Assembly: GCF_000744705.1 (NCBI RefSeq)
Contig: NZ_JQML01000001.1
Span: forward strand, 8,070,017 to 8,134,016
Source: Streptacidiphilus albus JL83
GTDB taxonomy: Bacteria; Actinomycetota; Actinomycetes; Streptomycetales; Streptomycetaceae
Direction: 5' to 3'
DNA length: 64,000 nucleotides
Shown here: one piece after another, positions 1 through 7,975 of the stretch
Layout: each line of letters opens with the position of its first letter
How positions within the stretch are numbered: the first letter of the stretch is position 1
Program-made: the position numbers and the translations under genes
The notes under the pieces: model-generated
What the model was told of the DNA's origin: nothing
What the model saw: the letters and a program-made list of their open reading frames with translations, nothing else
The model's database searches: none

Positions 1-218
1 AGCAGCGGGGTGAAGACGGCGGCGGACAGCAGGGTTGCGGTGGTGACCCAGCTCACGCCGGCCGAGCTGGCGTGGAGGTCGGAGCCGAGCAGCGCCAGGA
101 TCGGGATGACCTGGGTCTGCGCCATGGAGACGACCATGGCCGCGAGCCCCAGGGCGAGGATCAGTGGCGTGCTGCTGCGGCGGGCATGCGCTGACGTTTC
201 GGACGGGTCATGGGCCAT
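1..218 (-). CDS. MFS transporter, N-terminal fragment (gene runs off the left edge)
   Basis: About 72 codons of a protein read leftwards from an ATG at 218. After a short polar N-terminus (MAHDPSETSAHARRSS) a hydrophobic segment of about 22 residues follows, then the short motif QTQVIPILALLG and a second hydrophobic segment. This is the usual start of a 12-14 TM drug/solute antiporter of the major facilitator superfamily. The MerR-type gene lies directly upstream on the same strand, with 179 bases between them that hold repeated promoter/operator-like elements, so the pair is likely a regulator-exporter unit. No ribosome site is visible before the ATG. The substrate cannot be inferred from this fragment. 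Confidence 0.8.
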   Translation of the reverse strand, partial: MAHDPSETSAHARRSSTPLILALGLAAMVVSMAQTQVIPILALLGSDLHASSAGVSWVTTATLLSAAVFTPL

Positions 219-258
219 GGCGGTGATGGGATCCTTCGGCGCTTCGACGTTTCATGGT

Positions 259-326
259 CTTGATGCTTTATGTAGTCAAGCAATAAGAAGCACGTTAGAG
301 GCGAAGGTTTACGTAGTCAAGTTAAA
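259..326 (-). promoter_or_regulatory. Repeated promoter/operator elements upstream of the MFS gene
   Basis: An AT-rich island in otherwise GC-rich DNA. Two direct copies of TTTAYGTAGTCAAG lie at 267-280 and 308-321, 41 bases apart. Read on the minus strand each gives a TTGACT hexamer (a -35-like element). The outer one has TAACGT 17 bases downstream, a credible -35/-10 pair firing towards the MFS gene. The inner copy is half of an imperfect inverted repeat, CTTGA...TCAAG at 259-280, so a dimeric repressor or activator could bind there. The neighbouring MerR protein is the obvious candidate, but MarR-type sites look similar. Confidence 0.45.
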
Positions 327-397
327 AGGTTCAGCACGGGAAGCAATTTGGGTCCCGAGCTGGTCGGCCCCTGGCGGGACGCGCGCCCCGCAGGGAC

Positions 398-1210
398 TCA
401 GTCCTCGGCGTCGTCGGCGGCGGACGGGCGGTGGTGGCCCAGCTGGGTGAGGACCGCGCCGAGCTCGCCGTGCACCCGGCGGTCCATCGCCAGGGCGAAC
501 TCGACGTCCACCACCGTCCGGGCCACCGGGCGCAGCCGGGCCAGGCTGTCGGCCAGCCGGACGGTCTCCTCCGCCGAGAGCCGGGCGTCCAGGCCGCCGA
601 GCAGTTGCTTGCCGACCAGCTCGACGAAGAGGTCGGCGAGCGCGTCGGCGCTGGCGCGGACGCCTCGGGCCGCCTCCAGCACGGCCGCCAGCGGCACGCC
701 CTCCGCGACCAGCGCGGCGGAGGCGTCCAGCAGCCGTCGGCTGATGTGGCTCGCCGTCCCGCCGTCGAGCTGGACGTAGCCGAGGTCGACGGCCTCCGCC
801 AGGTTGGACGGGTCCACCTGGCCGCCGTAGGCCGCGTCCAGCTCCGCGAGCGTCAGCGGGACGGGCGCCTCCTCCGACCAGGGGGCCGCGATCGCACCCT
901 CCAGGCCGAGCAGGGCCGCGACGTCCCGGCCCTCCTCCCAGGCGGCGAGCAGCTCGGCGATCCCGCCGAGGGTGTGGCCGCGCTCCAGCAGGTCCGCGAT
1001 GATCCGGAGCCGGGCCAGGTGGTCCTCGGTGTACCAGGCGAGCCGGCCCTCGCGCCGGGGCGGCGGCAGCAGCTGCCGCTCCCGGTAGAAGCGGAGCGTC
1101 CGGACGGTGATCCCGGCCTCCCGGGCGAGGTCCTCGGTGCGGAACTCGCGCAGGGCGCGGCGGGCCGCCGACCGGTCGGCGGCGGCGTCGGACTCCGGAT
1201 TCTCGCTCAT
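398..1210 (-). CDS. MerR-family transcriptional regulator
   Basis: A 270-residue protein. Residues about 22-90 form a MerR winged helix-turn-helix (FRTEDLAREAGITVRTLRFY followed by the basic wing and the Tyr-rich stretch), with the typical dimerisation helix after it. The C-terminal 170 residues are an acidic helical effector region with no Cys cluster, so metal sensing of the MerR/CueR kind is unlikely; an organic ligand is more plausible. It lies upstream of an MFS transporter on the same strand and divergent from a small membrane protein. The start has no clear ribosome site. A TAGGCT hexamer 7 bases upstream suggests a leaderless transcript. The palindrome at 1242-1259 would overlap its -35 region, consistent with autoregulation (inference). 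Confidence 0.85.
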   Translation of the reverse strand: MSENPESDAAADRSAARRALREFRTEDLAREAGITVRTLRFYRERQLLPPPRREGRLAWYTEDHLARLRIIADLLERGHTLGGIAELLAAWEEGRDVAALLGLEGAIAAPWSEEAPVPLTLAELDAAYGGQVDPSNLAEAVDLGYVQLDGGTASHISRRLLDASAALVAEGVPLAAVLEAARGVRASADALADLFVELVGKQLLGGLDARLSAEETVRLADSLARLRPVARTVVDVEFALAMDRRVHGELGAVLTQLGHHRPSAADDAED

Positions 1211-1241
1211 CTGACCGAGCCTATCCGTCCGTGACGTGCAT

Positions 1242-1259
1242 CTGAGTATCCGTACTCAG
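1242..1259. promoter_or_regulatory. Perfect inverted repeat in the merR/yiaAB-like divergent promoter
   Basis: CTGAGTATCCGTACTCAG: 7-base arms with a 4-base spacer, in the 82-base gap between the divergent MerR gene and the small membrane-protein gene. Its position at or just upstream of both presumed -35 regions suggests an operator. Which protein binds it is not known from the sequence; the adjacent MerR regulator is the first candidate. Confidence 0.5.
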
Positions 1260-1292
1260 GCGCGCGGCCCGCGCGGGCCCCATCCTGCCCTC

Positions 1293-1583
1293 ATGACAAC
1301 TCCCGTCAGGCGCCGCAATACGACGGCCTTCTACGCGCAGGCGGTGGCCTCCTTCGCGCTCGCGCTCACCGCGATGGCGGTCGGCATCGCCTACCTGTCC
1401 GCGTCGCCGTGGATCCGGGCCTTCCTCGCCCTCGGCCTGCTCTACGTCGTGACCTCGGCCTTCACCCTGGCCAAGGTGATCCGGGACCGGCAGGAGGAGG
1501 AGCAGGTCACCACCAGGGTCGACCAGGCCCGGCTGGACAAGCTGCTGGCCGAGCACGACCCCTTCCGGGTCGACGCACCCTAG
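1293..1583 (+). CDS. YiaA/YiaB-type two-helix inner-membrane protein
   Basis: A 96-residue protein with two predicted membrane helices at about residues 12-32 and 38-58. They are separated by a short SPWIR turn and followed by the conserved AFTLAKVIRDRQEEE stretch. This layout matches the YiaA/YiaB two-helix domain, whose role is unknown. The ATG at 1293 is preferred to upstream in-frame codons because the upstream extension is uncharged and non-membrane. There is no Shine-Dalgarno sequence, so a leaderless transcript is likely. The gene ends just before a bidirectional hairpin shared with the convergent peptidase gene. Confidence 0.75.
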   Translation: MTTPVRRRNTTAFYAQAVASFALALTAMAVGIAYLSASPWIRAFLALGLLYVVTSAFTLAKVIRDRQEEEQVTTRVDQARLDKLLAEHDPFRVDAP

Positions 1584-1598
1584 AACTGCGACCGGCCG

Positions 1599-1639
1599 AC
1601 GGAGGGACCGCCCGGCGCGAGGCCGGACGGTCCCTCCGT
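1599..1639. terminator. Bidirectional hairpin terminator
   Basis: A perfect 12-base stem (ACGGAGGGACCG at 1599-1610 with its complement at 1628-1639) around a 17-base GC-rich loop. It lies exactly between two convergent stop codons (1583 on plus, 1648 on minus). There is no U-tract, as is usual in streptomycetes. Confidence 0.75.
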
Positions 1640-1647
1640 TGTGCAGG

Positions 1648-2454
1648 TCAGCTGGACTTCCAGACGTCGGCGAAGCTGCCGCCGGAGACCGCGCCGGGCT
1701 GGGCCCGGACCTTGCTCCCGCTGCTGTTGATCATGACGATCTCGGTCGGGGAGGTGCTGCCCAGCGCGGTGCCGCCGGCGGTGGCGCCGGTGAAGTCGAC
1801 GGTGCCGAAGTCGGCCAGCTTGGCTATGGTGCCGTTGACCTCGGGGGCCTCGGCGATGACCTCGGCGGAGCTGTCCTGGTAGCCGGAGGAGCCGGCGCTG
1901 ACCGTGGACTTGGTCCAGCCCTCGGTGCTGTCGACCAGCGTCATGGTGAAGTCGCCGTTCCCGTCGTCGGTGACGGTGGCGGTCAGTGCGTCGCCGGCCT
2001 TGACGGTGACGCCGGAGTAGGCGCTCTCGGAGGCCGGGAGCACCTCCCACCAGGCGCCGTAGGTGGCCCTGCCGCCGATGCAGTCGGCCTCGGTGCCGGT
2101 CTGCTCCAGCGCGGAGTTGCTGTAGCCGTCGAGGCCGACCCAGTAGGCGGAGTAGGTGGTGGTGCTGGTGCAGCTGACCGCGGGCTGGGTCCACGAGGAG
2201 GAGACGGACTTGTAGGCGCCGGCCGCGCCGGTGGCGGCGTAGCCGGACCAGTTGGTGGACTCCACGCTCGCGCTGGTCCCCGCACGGACTCCGTGCAGGC
2301 TGTGGCTCTCGTGGCCGGCGATGGCCTGGGTGAGCTGTGCCGGGGCGGCGGCCGCCGCGCTGTGGGGGGTGGCCGCGATCGCCGGGCCGGCGAACGCGGC
2401 GGTGGCCGCGCCGACAGCGGCGACGAGCAGGAAGGCAGAGGCTCTCTTGGACAT
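1648..2454 (-). CDS. Secreted G1-family (eqolisin) glutamic endopeptidase
   Basis: A 268-residue exported protein. A Sec signal peptide with a hydrophobic core (residues 7-23) ends near AIA/ATP at about 27. The mature part carries the G1 peptidase pattern: WSGYAA (69-74), SWTQPAV with the candidate catalytic Gln90, YWVGLDG (104-110), AWWEVLP and SSAEVIAEAPEV with candidate catalytic Glu198. Cys95 and Cys125 could form a disulphide. Members of this family cleave proteins at acidic pH using a Gln/Glu dyad. The start at 2454 has AAGGAG at 2461-2466, so longer upstream readings are rejected. It is a single gene, convergent with the YiaAB-like gene. Confidence 0.85.
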   Translation of the reverse strand: MSKRASAFLLVAAVGAATAAFAGPAIAATPHSAAAAAPAQLTQAIAGHESHSLHGVRAGTSASVESTNWSGYAATGAAGAYKSVSSSWTQPAVSCTSTTTYSAYWVGLDGYSNSALEQTGTEADCIGGRATYGAWWEVLPASESAYSGVTVKAGDALTATVTDDGNGDFTMTLVDSTEGWTKSTVSAGSSGYQDSSAEVIAEAPEVNGTIAKLADFGTVDFTGATAGGTALGSTSPTEIVMINSSGSKVRAQPGAVSGGSFADVWKSS

Positions 2455-2771
2455 CTGACGCTCCTTCGACGAACAGGGGGTGAAGGGACGGCGTCGGAGG
2501 CCCGCGTTGCAGCGGCCTCCTCCGAACGCCGAGCGACAGCCTGCATGACTGATCACGAACAAGAGAAGGCCCTCAAGAGCCTTTGGCGTTGAGAGAATTC
2601 ACCCGGCGCTCGGCGGCCGCACAGGGCTGTGCGCGGCCTACGAAGCCGACGTCAGCGGCGGTTTCCAGCTGCGCCCGCCGCCCGGGGCAGGGGCTCTGGT
2701 GGAGGCGTCGGGATGCGACGTAGGGTCACCTTCTCGGGGGCGGACCTCTGCGCGAAAGGCGGAATGCCCGC
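2455..2771. other. Intergenic region between divergent G1 peptidase and XRE genes
   Basis: 317 bases without a convincing coding frame. Near 2565-2590 the DNA is AT-richer and holds a weak hairpin (AAGGC/GCCTT arms). This is the most likely place for the divergent promoters. No strong -35/-10 pair could be assigned with confidence. Confidence 0.5.
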
Positions 2772-3731
2772 ATGGTGACCAGGCCGGAGCCGCCCGCCGG
2801 GGATCTCGACTCGCCCGTCCGGCCGCTGCCCGGGGCGCCGCTGCCCGGGGCGCCGTTCCACGAGGCGCTGCGCGGAGCCATCGCGGTGAGCGGGCTGAGC
2901 CTGGACCGGATCGAGGACCGGCTGCGGCGTCACGGCTGCCGGGTCTCGGTCGCCACCCTCAGTTCCTGGCAGTCGGGGCGGAACCAGCCGGAGCGCCCCC
3001 GTTCGCTGGCCGCGCTCGCGGTGCTGGAGAAGGTGCTGCGCCTCCCCCCGGGCGCGCTGTTGGACCTGCTCGGACCGCCGCGGCCGCGTGGACGCCGGCT
3101 CCCGGCCGGTTCCGGCCGACGTGGGCTCGCCGCGGTCTGGTCGGACCGCTACGACATCGGCAGCGCACTGCGCAGGGTGGACCACCAGTGGGACGACGTG
3201 CTGACGCGGATCAGCTGCCACCGGCGGTTCGAGGTGGACGCGCAGGGGCGCGAGCGCTCGATGTGGTGCCGTCAGGTGCTCCGCGCCGAGTGCGACGGCC
3301 CGGACCGCTGCATCGCGGTCTACCGGCGCACCGACCCCGGCCCGCTCCCGCAGGTGCGGACGTCCGCACCGGGCCGCACCGGCCGGGTGGCCGAGGTGCC
3401 CGAAGACCGGCTGCTGGTGGCCGAGGTGCTGTTCGACCACCCGCTGGTCCGCGGCGAGACCGTCATCGTGGAGTACACCCTCGACCACCTCGCGCCCCAT
3501 TCGTACGCCACCCGGGCCGGCTGCATCCTGCACGCCCCGGTGCGCGAGTACGTCCTGGAGGTGCGCTTCGACCCGCTCGCGCTGCCGGCGGCCTGCTACT
3601 CATTCCGCAGTGCCGAGCTCGAATCCCGGGTCCAGGAACGGCAGTTGCGACCTGACTCGATCGGTTCGGTGCACGCGGTCGCCCTGGCCGCGCAACCCTG
3701 CCGGTTCGGCATCCACTGGCGCTGGGACTGA
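2772..3731 (+). CDS. XRE-family helix-turn-helix regulator with a long C-terminal domain
   Basis: A 319-residue protein. After a Pro-rich head, residues about 28-95 form a lambda-repressor-like helix-turn-helix (SLDRIEDRLRRHG, VATLSSWQSGRNQPERPRSL). The large C-terminal part is mostly beta-rich (EVLFDHPLVRGETVIVEYTL) and resembles a ligand- or partner-binding domain seen in streptomycete regulators of this type. I recognise no enzymatic motif. The start at 2772 follows a weak GAAAGGCGG. The gene stands alone, 174 bases upstream of the conservon and on the same strand, so it might influence conservon expression, but nothing in the sequence proves that. Confidence 0.75.
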   Translation: MVTRPEPPAGDLDSPVRPLPGAPLPGAPFHEALRGAIAVSGLSLDRIEDRLRRHGCRVSVATLSSWQSGRNQPERPRSLAALAVLEKVLRLPPGALLDLLGPPRPRGRRLPAGSGRRGLAAVWSDRYDIGSALRRVDHQWDDVLTRISCHRRFEVDAQGRERSMWCRQVLRAECDGPDRCIAVYRRTDPGPLPQVRTSAPGRTGRVAEVPEDRLLVAEVLFDHPLVRGETVIVEYTLDHLAPHSYATRAGCILHAPVREYVLEVRFDPLALPAACYSFRSAELESRVQERQLRPDSIGSVHAVALAAQPCRFGIHWRWD

Positions 3732-3806
3732 CCGATCCGGTCCCGCGGCCGGTGGGCGGAGGACAGCAGCCAGTGGAGCACATCCCGCGCACCGTCGCGC
3801 CGTTTT

Positions 3807-3820
3807 CCCGGATCTCCGGG
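3807..3820. promoter_or_regulatory. Inverted repeat upstream of the conservon
   Basis: CCCGGATCTCCGGG: perfect 6-base arms around two bases, about 85 bases before the conservon start and just after a TTTT tract. It may be an operator or the end of the preceding transcript's terminator; the sequence alone does not decide. Confidence 0.35.
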
Positions 3821-3905
3821 TAATCGGACGAACCCGCTCGGTAATGTCCGCTGCGCCCGGGGGAGTACAGCGCTCAACCGGCGTATGCCTGCGAGCGGAG
3901 GGCGC

Positions 3906-6503
3906 ATGGGGATCGGAACCGACCACGGCCGTCGGCGCGCCCATGCCGGGCCGCCCGCGGACGAGCAGGGCGAGGAGCTGGCCGCGCTGCTCCCGGTCGG
4001 CCGTCCGCGCGGAGCCGGGCGGCGCTCCGTCCGCTTCCGGCTCGCCTCGCTGCTGGCGGTGCCCGTGCTGGCGCTGGCCCTGCTGTCCGTCGGCGCGGTC
4101 GCCAGCGTGGTGCAGACCGCGCAGGCGCAGCAGCGGTCGGACCGCGCCCGGACCGCGCTGCCGGCCCCGGTCGCCGCCGCCGTCACCGCGATGGAGGCGG
4201 AACGCACCGCCGCCGCCCAGTACCTGGCCGCACCCGACGCCGCCCGGGCCGCCGCGCTCACCACCCTGGCCGGGGCCACCGACCGGGCGGCATCCGTCCT
4301 CGGCGGAGAACTCGAAAGCTCGGTGCGGGAGTTCACTGCCCTGGCGCCCGAACTCCCGGCGCGGGTCGCGGACTGGACGGCGGCCGACGGCTCGCTGCCC
4401 GCCCTGCGCGGCCGGATCGCCGCCCGGACCGTCGGCTGGACCGACGCCGAACAGGACTACACCGCCGACATCGACGCGGCCCTGGCGGTGGACGGCGCGC
4501 TGAGCGGACTGCGCGGCCCGGCCACCGCCACCGACCCCCGCGTCCTGCTGGAACTGGCCCAGGGCCGCGACCTGTTGGCCCGCGAGGACGCCGCCGTCCG
4601 GTCCGCCGCGGCCGCCGGACGGATGGGCCCCGAGGAGTACCAGGAGTTCACCTCGGCGCTTGAAGCCCGCCGCGCCCTGGACGCCTTCGCCGCCCCCGAC
4701 CTGCAGGGCCCCGACCTGACCAGCTATCAGCTGGTGGCGGGCGGACCGGCGGCGACCGTGCTCGGCAACCTGGAGACCGCCGTCCGGTCCGCCGGACCGG
4801 GAACCGCGTTCTCCCGCACCTCCGCCCGGGCGGACTGGACGCCGGCCGCGCAGGCCCTGGAGCAGCAGCTCGCCACCGTCGGCGCCGACAGCGGGAGCAG
4901 CGGCACCGCCGACGTCCCCGCCCTGGCGGCGACCCCGGCCGGTCTGGCCGCGCTCTTCGGCCTCACGGCGCTGCTGCTCGCGCTGGTGGTGGCCGCCCGG
5001 GTCGGCGGCAGCCTGGTGCAGGGCCTGTCCGCGCTCCGGGCCGGCGCCGTCGACCTGGCCGGCCGCCGACTGCCGGCCGCCCTCGGCCGGATGCGCGCGG
5101 GCGAGGTGATCGACCTCGACGCCGAGGCGCCGCTCGACCCCGTCGACGCCGGAGCCGACGAGATCGGCCAGATCGGTGCGGCACTGACCGCCGTCGAGCG
5201 GGTCGCGCTGCGGGCCGCCGCCGAGCGGACGGCGGCAGCCTCCGGCATCTCCGAGGTGTTCGTCGGACTCGCCCGCCGCAGCCAGGTCCTGGTCCACCGT
5301 CAACTGGGACTGCTGGACCTCATGGAGCGGCGCACCGAGGACCCGGCCGAGTTGGCGGACCTGTTCCGGCTGGACCACCTCACCACCCGGATGCGCCGCT
5401 ACGCCGAGAGCCTGATCATCCTCTCCGGAGCGGCCCCCGGACGCGCCTGGCGGCAGGCGGTACCGCTGTCCGACGTCGTCCGCTCCGCCATCGCCGAGGT
5501 CGAGGACTACGCCCGGGTGGAACTGCGGGGCCTGCCGCAGAGCGCCGTCACCGGCGCGGCCGTCGCCGACCTCACCCACCTGCTGGCCGAGCTCGTCGAG
5601 AACGCCACCGGCTTCTCCCCGCCCGACACCAGGGTCGTGGTCAGCGGCCGACGCGTGGGCGCCGGCTATCTGCTGGAGGTCGAGGACCGGGGGCTCGGGA
5701 TGGGCCCCGAAGGGGTGGCCGAGGCCAACCGGCGGATCGCCGACACCCGTCAGGGCGACCTGCCCGGCAGCGACCGGCTCGGCCTGTTCGTCGTCAACCG
5801 GCTCTCCCGCCGGCACGGCATCCGGGTCTCGCTGCGCCCCTCCCGGCACGGCGGGACGACGGCGGTGGTGCTGCTCCCGTCCGCGCTGCTGGAGCCCGCC
5901 GCCCGCCGCCCGGACGCGGCGCCCACCGGCGCGCCGACACCGCCGGCCGCCGCTGCGGCGCCGGCTGGGCCCGCGCCCGCCGCTGAGCCCGAGCCCGTGC
6001 CAGTCCCAGTCCCCGTCCCCGTCCCCGTCCCCGTCCCTGTGCCCGCGCCGGCCGCCGAGCCCGTACCCGTTCCGGGCCGACCCGTTGCGCGGGCGCGGTT
6101 CGCCGCCTCGGCCCACGGCGCGATCACGGACGCCGCCCCCGATCGCCCGGATGCGCCGACCGCCGCCACCGCCACCGCCCCGCCCGAGCCCGAGCCCGAG
6201 CCCGAGTCCGAGCCCCAGCCCGAGCCCGCCGCCGTACGCGTCGGCGAACTGCCGCGCCGGGTACGGCAGTCCAACCTCAAGGTGCAGCTCCGCGAGGCGC
6301 CCGCCGCCGAGGCGGTCCGGCCGACCTCGGACCGGGTCGCCCCCGCGCGCGACCCGGAGCTGGCCCGGGCACGGATGGCGGCCTTCCAGGAGGGCTGGAC
6401 GCTCGGGCGGGGCCACCGCCGGAGGCCGCTCGGAGACAGCGGTGCGACGGCCAACCGGACGCACCGGACCAAGGAGGTCGGCAACGATGAATCGGCCCGG
6501 TGA
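3906..6503 (+). CDS. Conservon histidine-kinase-like sensor (CvnA type)
   Basis: An 865-residue membrane protein and the first gene of a four-gene conservon. One membrane helix lies near residues 44-68. An extracytoplasmic helical region resembling nitrate/nitrite-sensing domains runs to about 335, followed by a second helix (335-360). The cytoplasmic part has a kinase-like region (RRSQVLVHRQLGLLD, FRLDHLTTRMRRYAESL) and a HATPase domain (LAELVENATGFSPPDT, DRGLGMG, GLFVVNRLS). The tail is a long low-complexity Pro/Val/Glu linker encoded by hexanucleotide repeats. Conservon kinases are thought to signal to the GTPase encoded downstream. The ATG at 3906 is chosen over 3885 because GGAGGG lies just upstream. 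The gene overlaps the next one by 17 bases. Confidence 0.9.
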   Translation: MGIGTDHGRRRAHAGPPADEQGEELAALLPVGRPRGAGRRSVRFRLASLLAVPVLALALLSVGAVASVVQTAQAQQRSDRARTALPAPVAAAVTAMEAERTAAAQYLAAPDAARAAALTTLAGATDRAASVLGGELESSVREFTALAPELPARVADWTAADGSLPALRGRIAARTVGWTDAEQDYTADIDAALAVDGALSGLRGPATATDPRVLLELAQGRDLLAREDAAVRSAAAAGRMGPEEYQEFTSALEARRALDAFAAPDLQGPDLTSYQLVAGGPAATVLGNLETAVRSAGPGTAFSRTSARADWTPAAQALEQQLATVGADSGSSGTADVPALAATPAGLAALFGLTALLLALVVAARVGGSLVQGLSALRAGAVDLAGRRLPAALGRMRAGEVIDLDAEAPLDPVDAGADEIGQIGAALTAVERVALRAAAERTAAASGISEVFVGLARRSQVLVHRQLGLLDLMERRTEDPAELADLFRLDHLTTRMRRYAESLIILSGAAPGRAWRQAVPLSDVVRSAIAEVEDYARVELRGLPQSAVTGAAVADLTHLLAELVENATGFSPPDTRVVVSGRRVGAGYLLEVEDRGLGMGPEGVAEANRRIADTRQGDLPGSDRLGLFVVNRLSRRHGIRVSLRPSRHGGTTAVVLLPSALLEPAARRPDAAPTGAPTPPAAAAAPAGPAPAAEPEPVPVPVPVPVPVPVPVPAPAAEPVPVPGRPVARARFAASAHGAITDAAPDRPDAPTAATATAPPEPEPEPESEPQPEPAAVRVGELPRRVRQSNLKVQLREAPAAEAVRPTSDRVAPARDPELARARMAAFQEGWTLGRGHRRRPLGDSGATANRTHRTKEVGNDESAR
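5998..6230 (+). repeat. In-frame hexanucleotide tandem repeats within cvnA-like gene
   Basis: Two tracts: about seven units of CCCGTC-type sequence at about 6000-6042 (encoding Pro-Val), and about eight units of CCCGAG-type at about 6180-6230 (encoding Pro-Glu). The unit is a multiple of three, so copy-number changes would keep the frame and alter only the linker length between the kinase domain and the C-terminus. Confidence 0.8.
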
Positions 6504-6906
6504 GATCGACTGGCTCATGGACGAACTCGTCTCCCACGTGCAGCAGATCCGCCACGCCGTGGTGCTCTCGCGCGACGGCCTGCCGGTCGGGAGCTCCTCG
6601 GGCCTGGGGCGCGCCGACGGTGAGCACCTCGCCGCCGTGGCCTCCGGCTTCCACAGCCTCGCCCGGGGCGCGGGCGACCACTTCGGGGCCGGCGCGGTGC
6701 GGCAGACCATGGCCGAGTTCGACGAGGGCTTCCTCTTCGTGGTCGCCGCCGGCGACGGCACCTGCCTGGCCGTGTTCAGCGCCGCCGACGCCGATATCGG
6801 CCTGGTCGCCTACGAGATGGCGCGGATGGTCCAGCGCTTCGGCGAGCACCTGGTCAGCGCGCCCAGGGGCCTGCCGGACCGCCCGGACGGGCCGACGGCC
6901 GGATGA
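6487..6906 (+). CDS. Roadblock/LC7-domain protein of the conservon (CvnB type)
   Basis: A 139-residue protein made almost entirely of one roadblock/LC7 fold (MDELVSHVQQIRHAVVLSRD, LAAVASGFHSLARG, LFVVAAGDGTCLAVFSA). Roadblock proteins regulate small GTPases, and in conservons this subunit is believed to bind the GTPase and the sensor. A strong AAGGAGG at 6471-6477 sets the start at 6487, inside the end of the kinase-like gene. Its stop overlaps the start of the DUF742 gene (ATGA at 6903-6906), indicating translational coupling. Acts in the cytoplasm or at the membrane face. Confidence 0.92.
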   Translation: MNRPGEIDWLMDELVSHVQQIRHAVVLSRDGLPVGSSSGLGRADGEHLAAVASGFHSLARGAGDHFGAGAVRQTMAEFDEGFLFVVAAGDGTCLAVFSAADADIGLVAYEMARMVQRFGEHLVSAPRGLPDRPDGPTAG

Positions 6907-7364
6907 GGGCGCGCCCGATGGACCTCCGGCCTCCCGACCGCGATCCCGAGCCCGCGCCGCTGCTCGGTCCCGGCCGACGCCCGCGCGCCCTGCGGGAGGA
7001 GCCGGAGCACTGGTACGACGACGAGGCGGGTCCGCTGGTCCGGCTCTTCTCGCTGACCCGGGGGCGGGCCGGCCCGGTCAGCGAGGAGTTCGACCTGATC
7101 GCCATGATCAGGACGGTCTCCGCCGAGGGCGCCGAACCGGGCCTGGTGCCCGAGGCCGAGGCCGTCCTCGAACGCTGCCGCAGCCGTCCCTGCTCGGTCG
7201 CCGAGATCGCCGCCGACTCCGGACTCCCGCTCGGCCTGGTCCGGATCCTGCTCGGCGAACTGCTCGACGCGGGGCTGATCCGCGTCAACCGTCCCGTCCC
7301 ACCCGCCCTGCTCCCCGACGAGCGCACCCTCCTGGACGTGATCAATGGCCTTCGCGCACTCTGA
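6903..7364 (+). CDS. DUF742 winged-helix-like conservon protein (CvnC type)
   Basis: A 153-residue protein of the DUF742 family: a conserved N-terminal LVRLFSLTRGRAG stretch, the central LIAMIRTV segment and a C-terminal winged-helix-like part (SRPCSVAEIAADSGLPLGLV, then LLGELLDAGLI). The family always sits between the roadblock and GTPase genes of conservons, and its exact role is unclear. It is coupled upstream through an ATGA overlap and overlaps the GTPase gene downstream by 20 bases, so all four proteins are probably made in fixed ratio from one transcript. Confidence 0.9.
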   Translation: MRARPMDLRPPDRDPEPAPLLGPGRRPRALREEPEHWYDDEAGPLVRLFSLTRGRAGPVSEEFDLIAMIRTVSAEGAEPGLVPEAEAVLERCRSRPCSVAEIAADSGLPLGLVRILLGELLDAGLIRVNRPVPPALLPDERTLLDVINGLRAL

Positions 7365-7968
7365 CCAGCACCCCCCGCAGCAGCCCCGGCCCGACGACGG
7401 ATCCGCCCCGCTCACCCTGAAGATCCTGGTCGCGGGCGGCTTCGGATCGGGCAAGACCACGCTGGTCGGCGCGGTCAGCGAGATCCGACCGCTGCGCACC
7501 GAGGAACGGATCACCGAGGCGAGCCGCGGGGTCGACGACCTGTCCGGGGTGGAGCGCAAGGCCACCACCACCGTGGCGATGGACTTCGGCCGGATCACCA
7601 TCCACTCGGGCCTGGCCCTCTACCTCTTCGGCACGCCCGGGCAGGACCGCTTCTGGTTCCTCTGGGACGAGCTGGCCCACGGCGCGCTGGGAGCGGTCGT
7701 GCTGGTCGACACCCGCCGACTGCAGGACTGCTTCCCGGCCGTGGACTTCTTCGAGCGCCGGTCCATCCCCTTCGTGGTCGCGGTGAACTGCTTCGAGGGC
7801 TCCGATCCGCACTCGGCCGAGGCGGTGGCGACGGCGCTGGACCTGGAGCGCGGGACACCGGTGCTGCTCTGCGACGCCCGCGACCGCAACTCCTGCAAGA
7901 AGGTCCTGATCGCCCTGGTCGAGCACGCCAGCCGGATGCACTCCGCCCGGATGCTGGCCGCGATCTGA
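7345..7968 (+). CDS. Small Ras-like GTPase of the conservon (CvnD type)
   Basis: A 207-residue ATP/GTP-binding protein. The P-loop GGFGSGKTTLVGAV is at about residues 32-45, a switch-II-like FGTPGQDRFWFLWDE follows at about 93-107, and VAVNCFEG takes the NKxD position with an unusual NCF sequence, as is typical of conservon GTPases. These proteins are thought to cycle between GTP and GDP forms under control of the roadblock subunit and to relay a membrane signal affecting development or secondary metabolism. The start overlaps the DUF742 gene. No cytochrome P450 gene follows, unlike in some conservons. Confidence 0.92.
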   Translation: MAFAHSDQHPPQQPRPDDGSAPLTLKILVAGGFGSGKTTLVGAVSEIRPLRTEERITEASRGVDDLSGVERKATTTVAMDFGRITIHSGLALYLFGTPGQDRFWFLWDELAHGALGAVVLVDTRRLQDCFPAVDFFERRSIPFVVAVNCFEGSDPHSAEAVATALDLERGTPVLLCDARDRNSCKKVLIALVEHASRMHSARMLAAI

Positions 7969-7975
7969 CGTCCGC

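Noticed and set aside
3600-6761. A 1053-codon minus-strand frame opposite the conservon sensor
   Set aside because: Shadow of the real gene; Gly-rich low-complexity translation with no recognisable domain.
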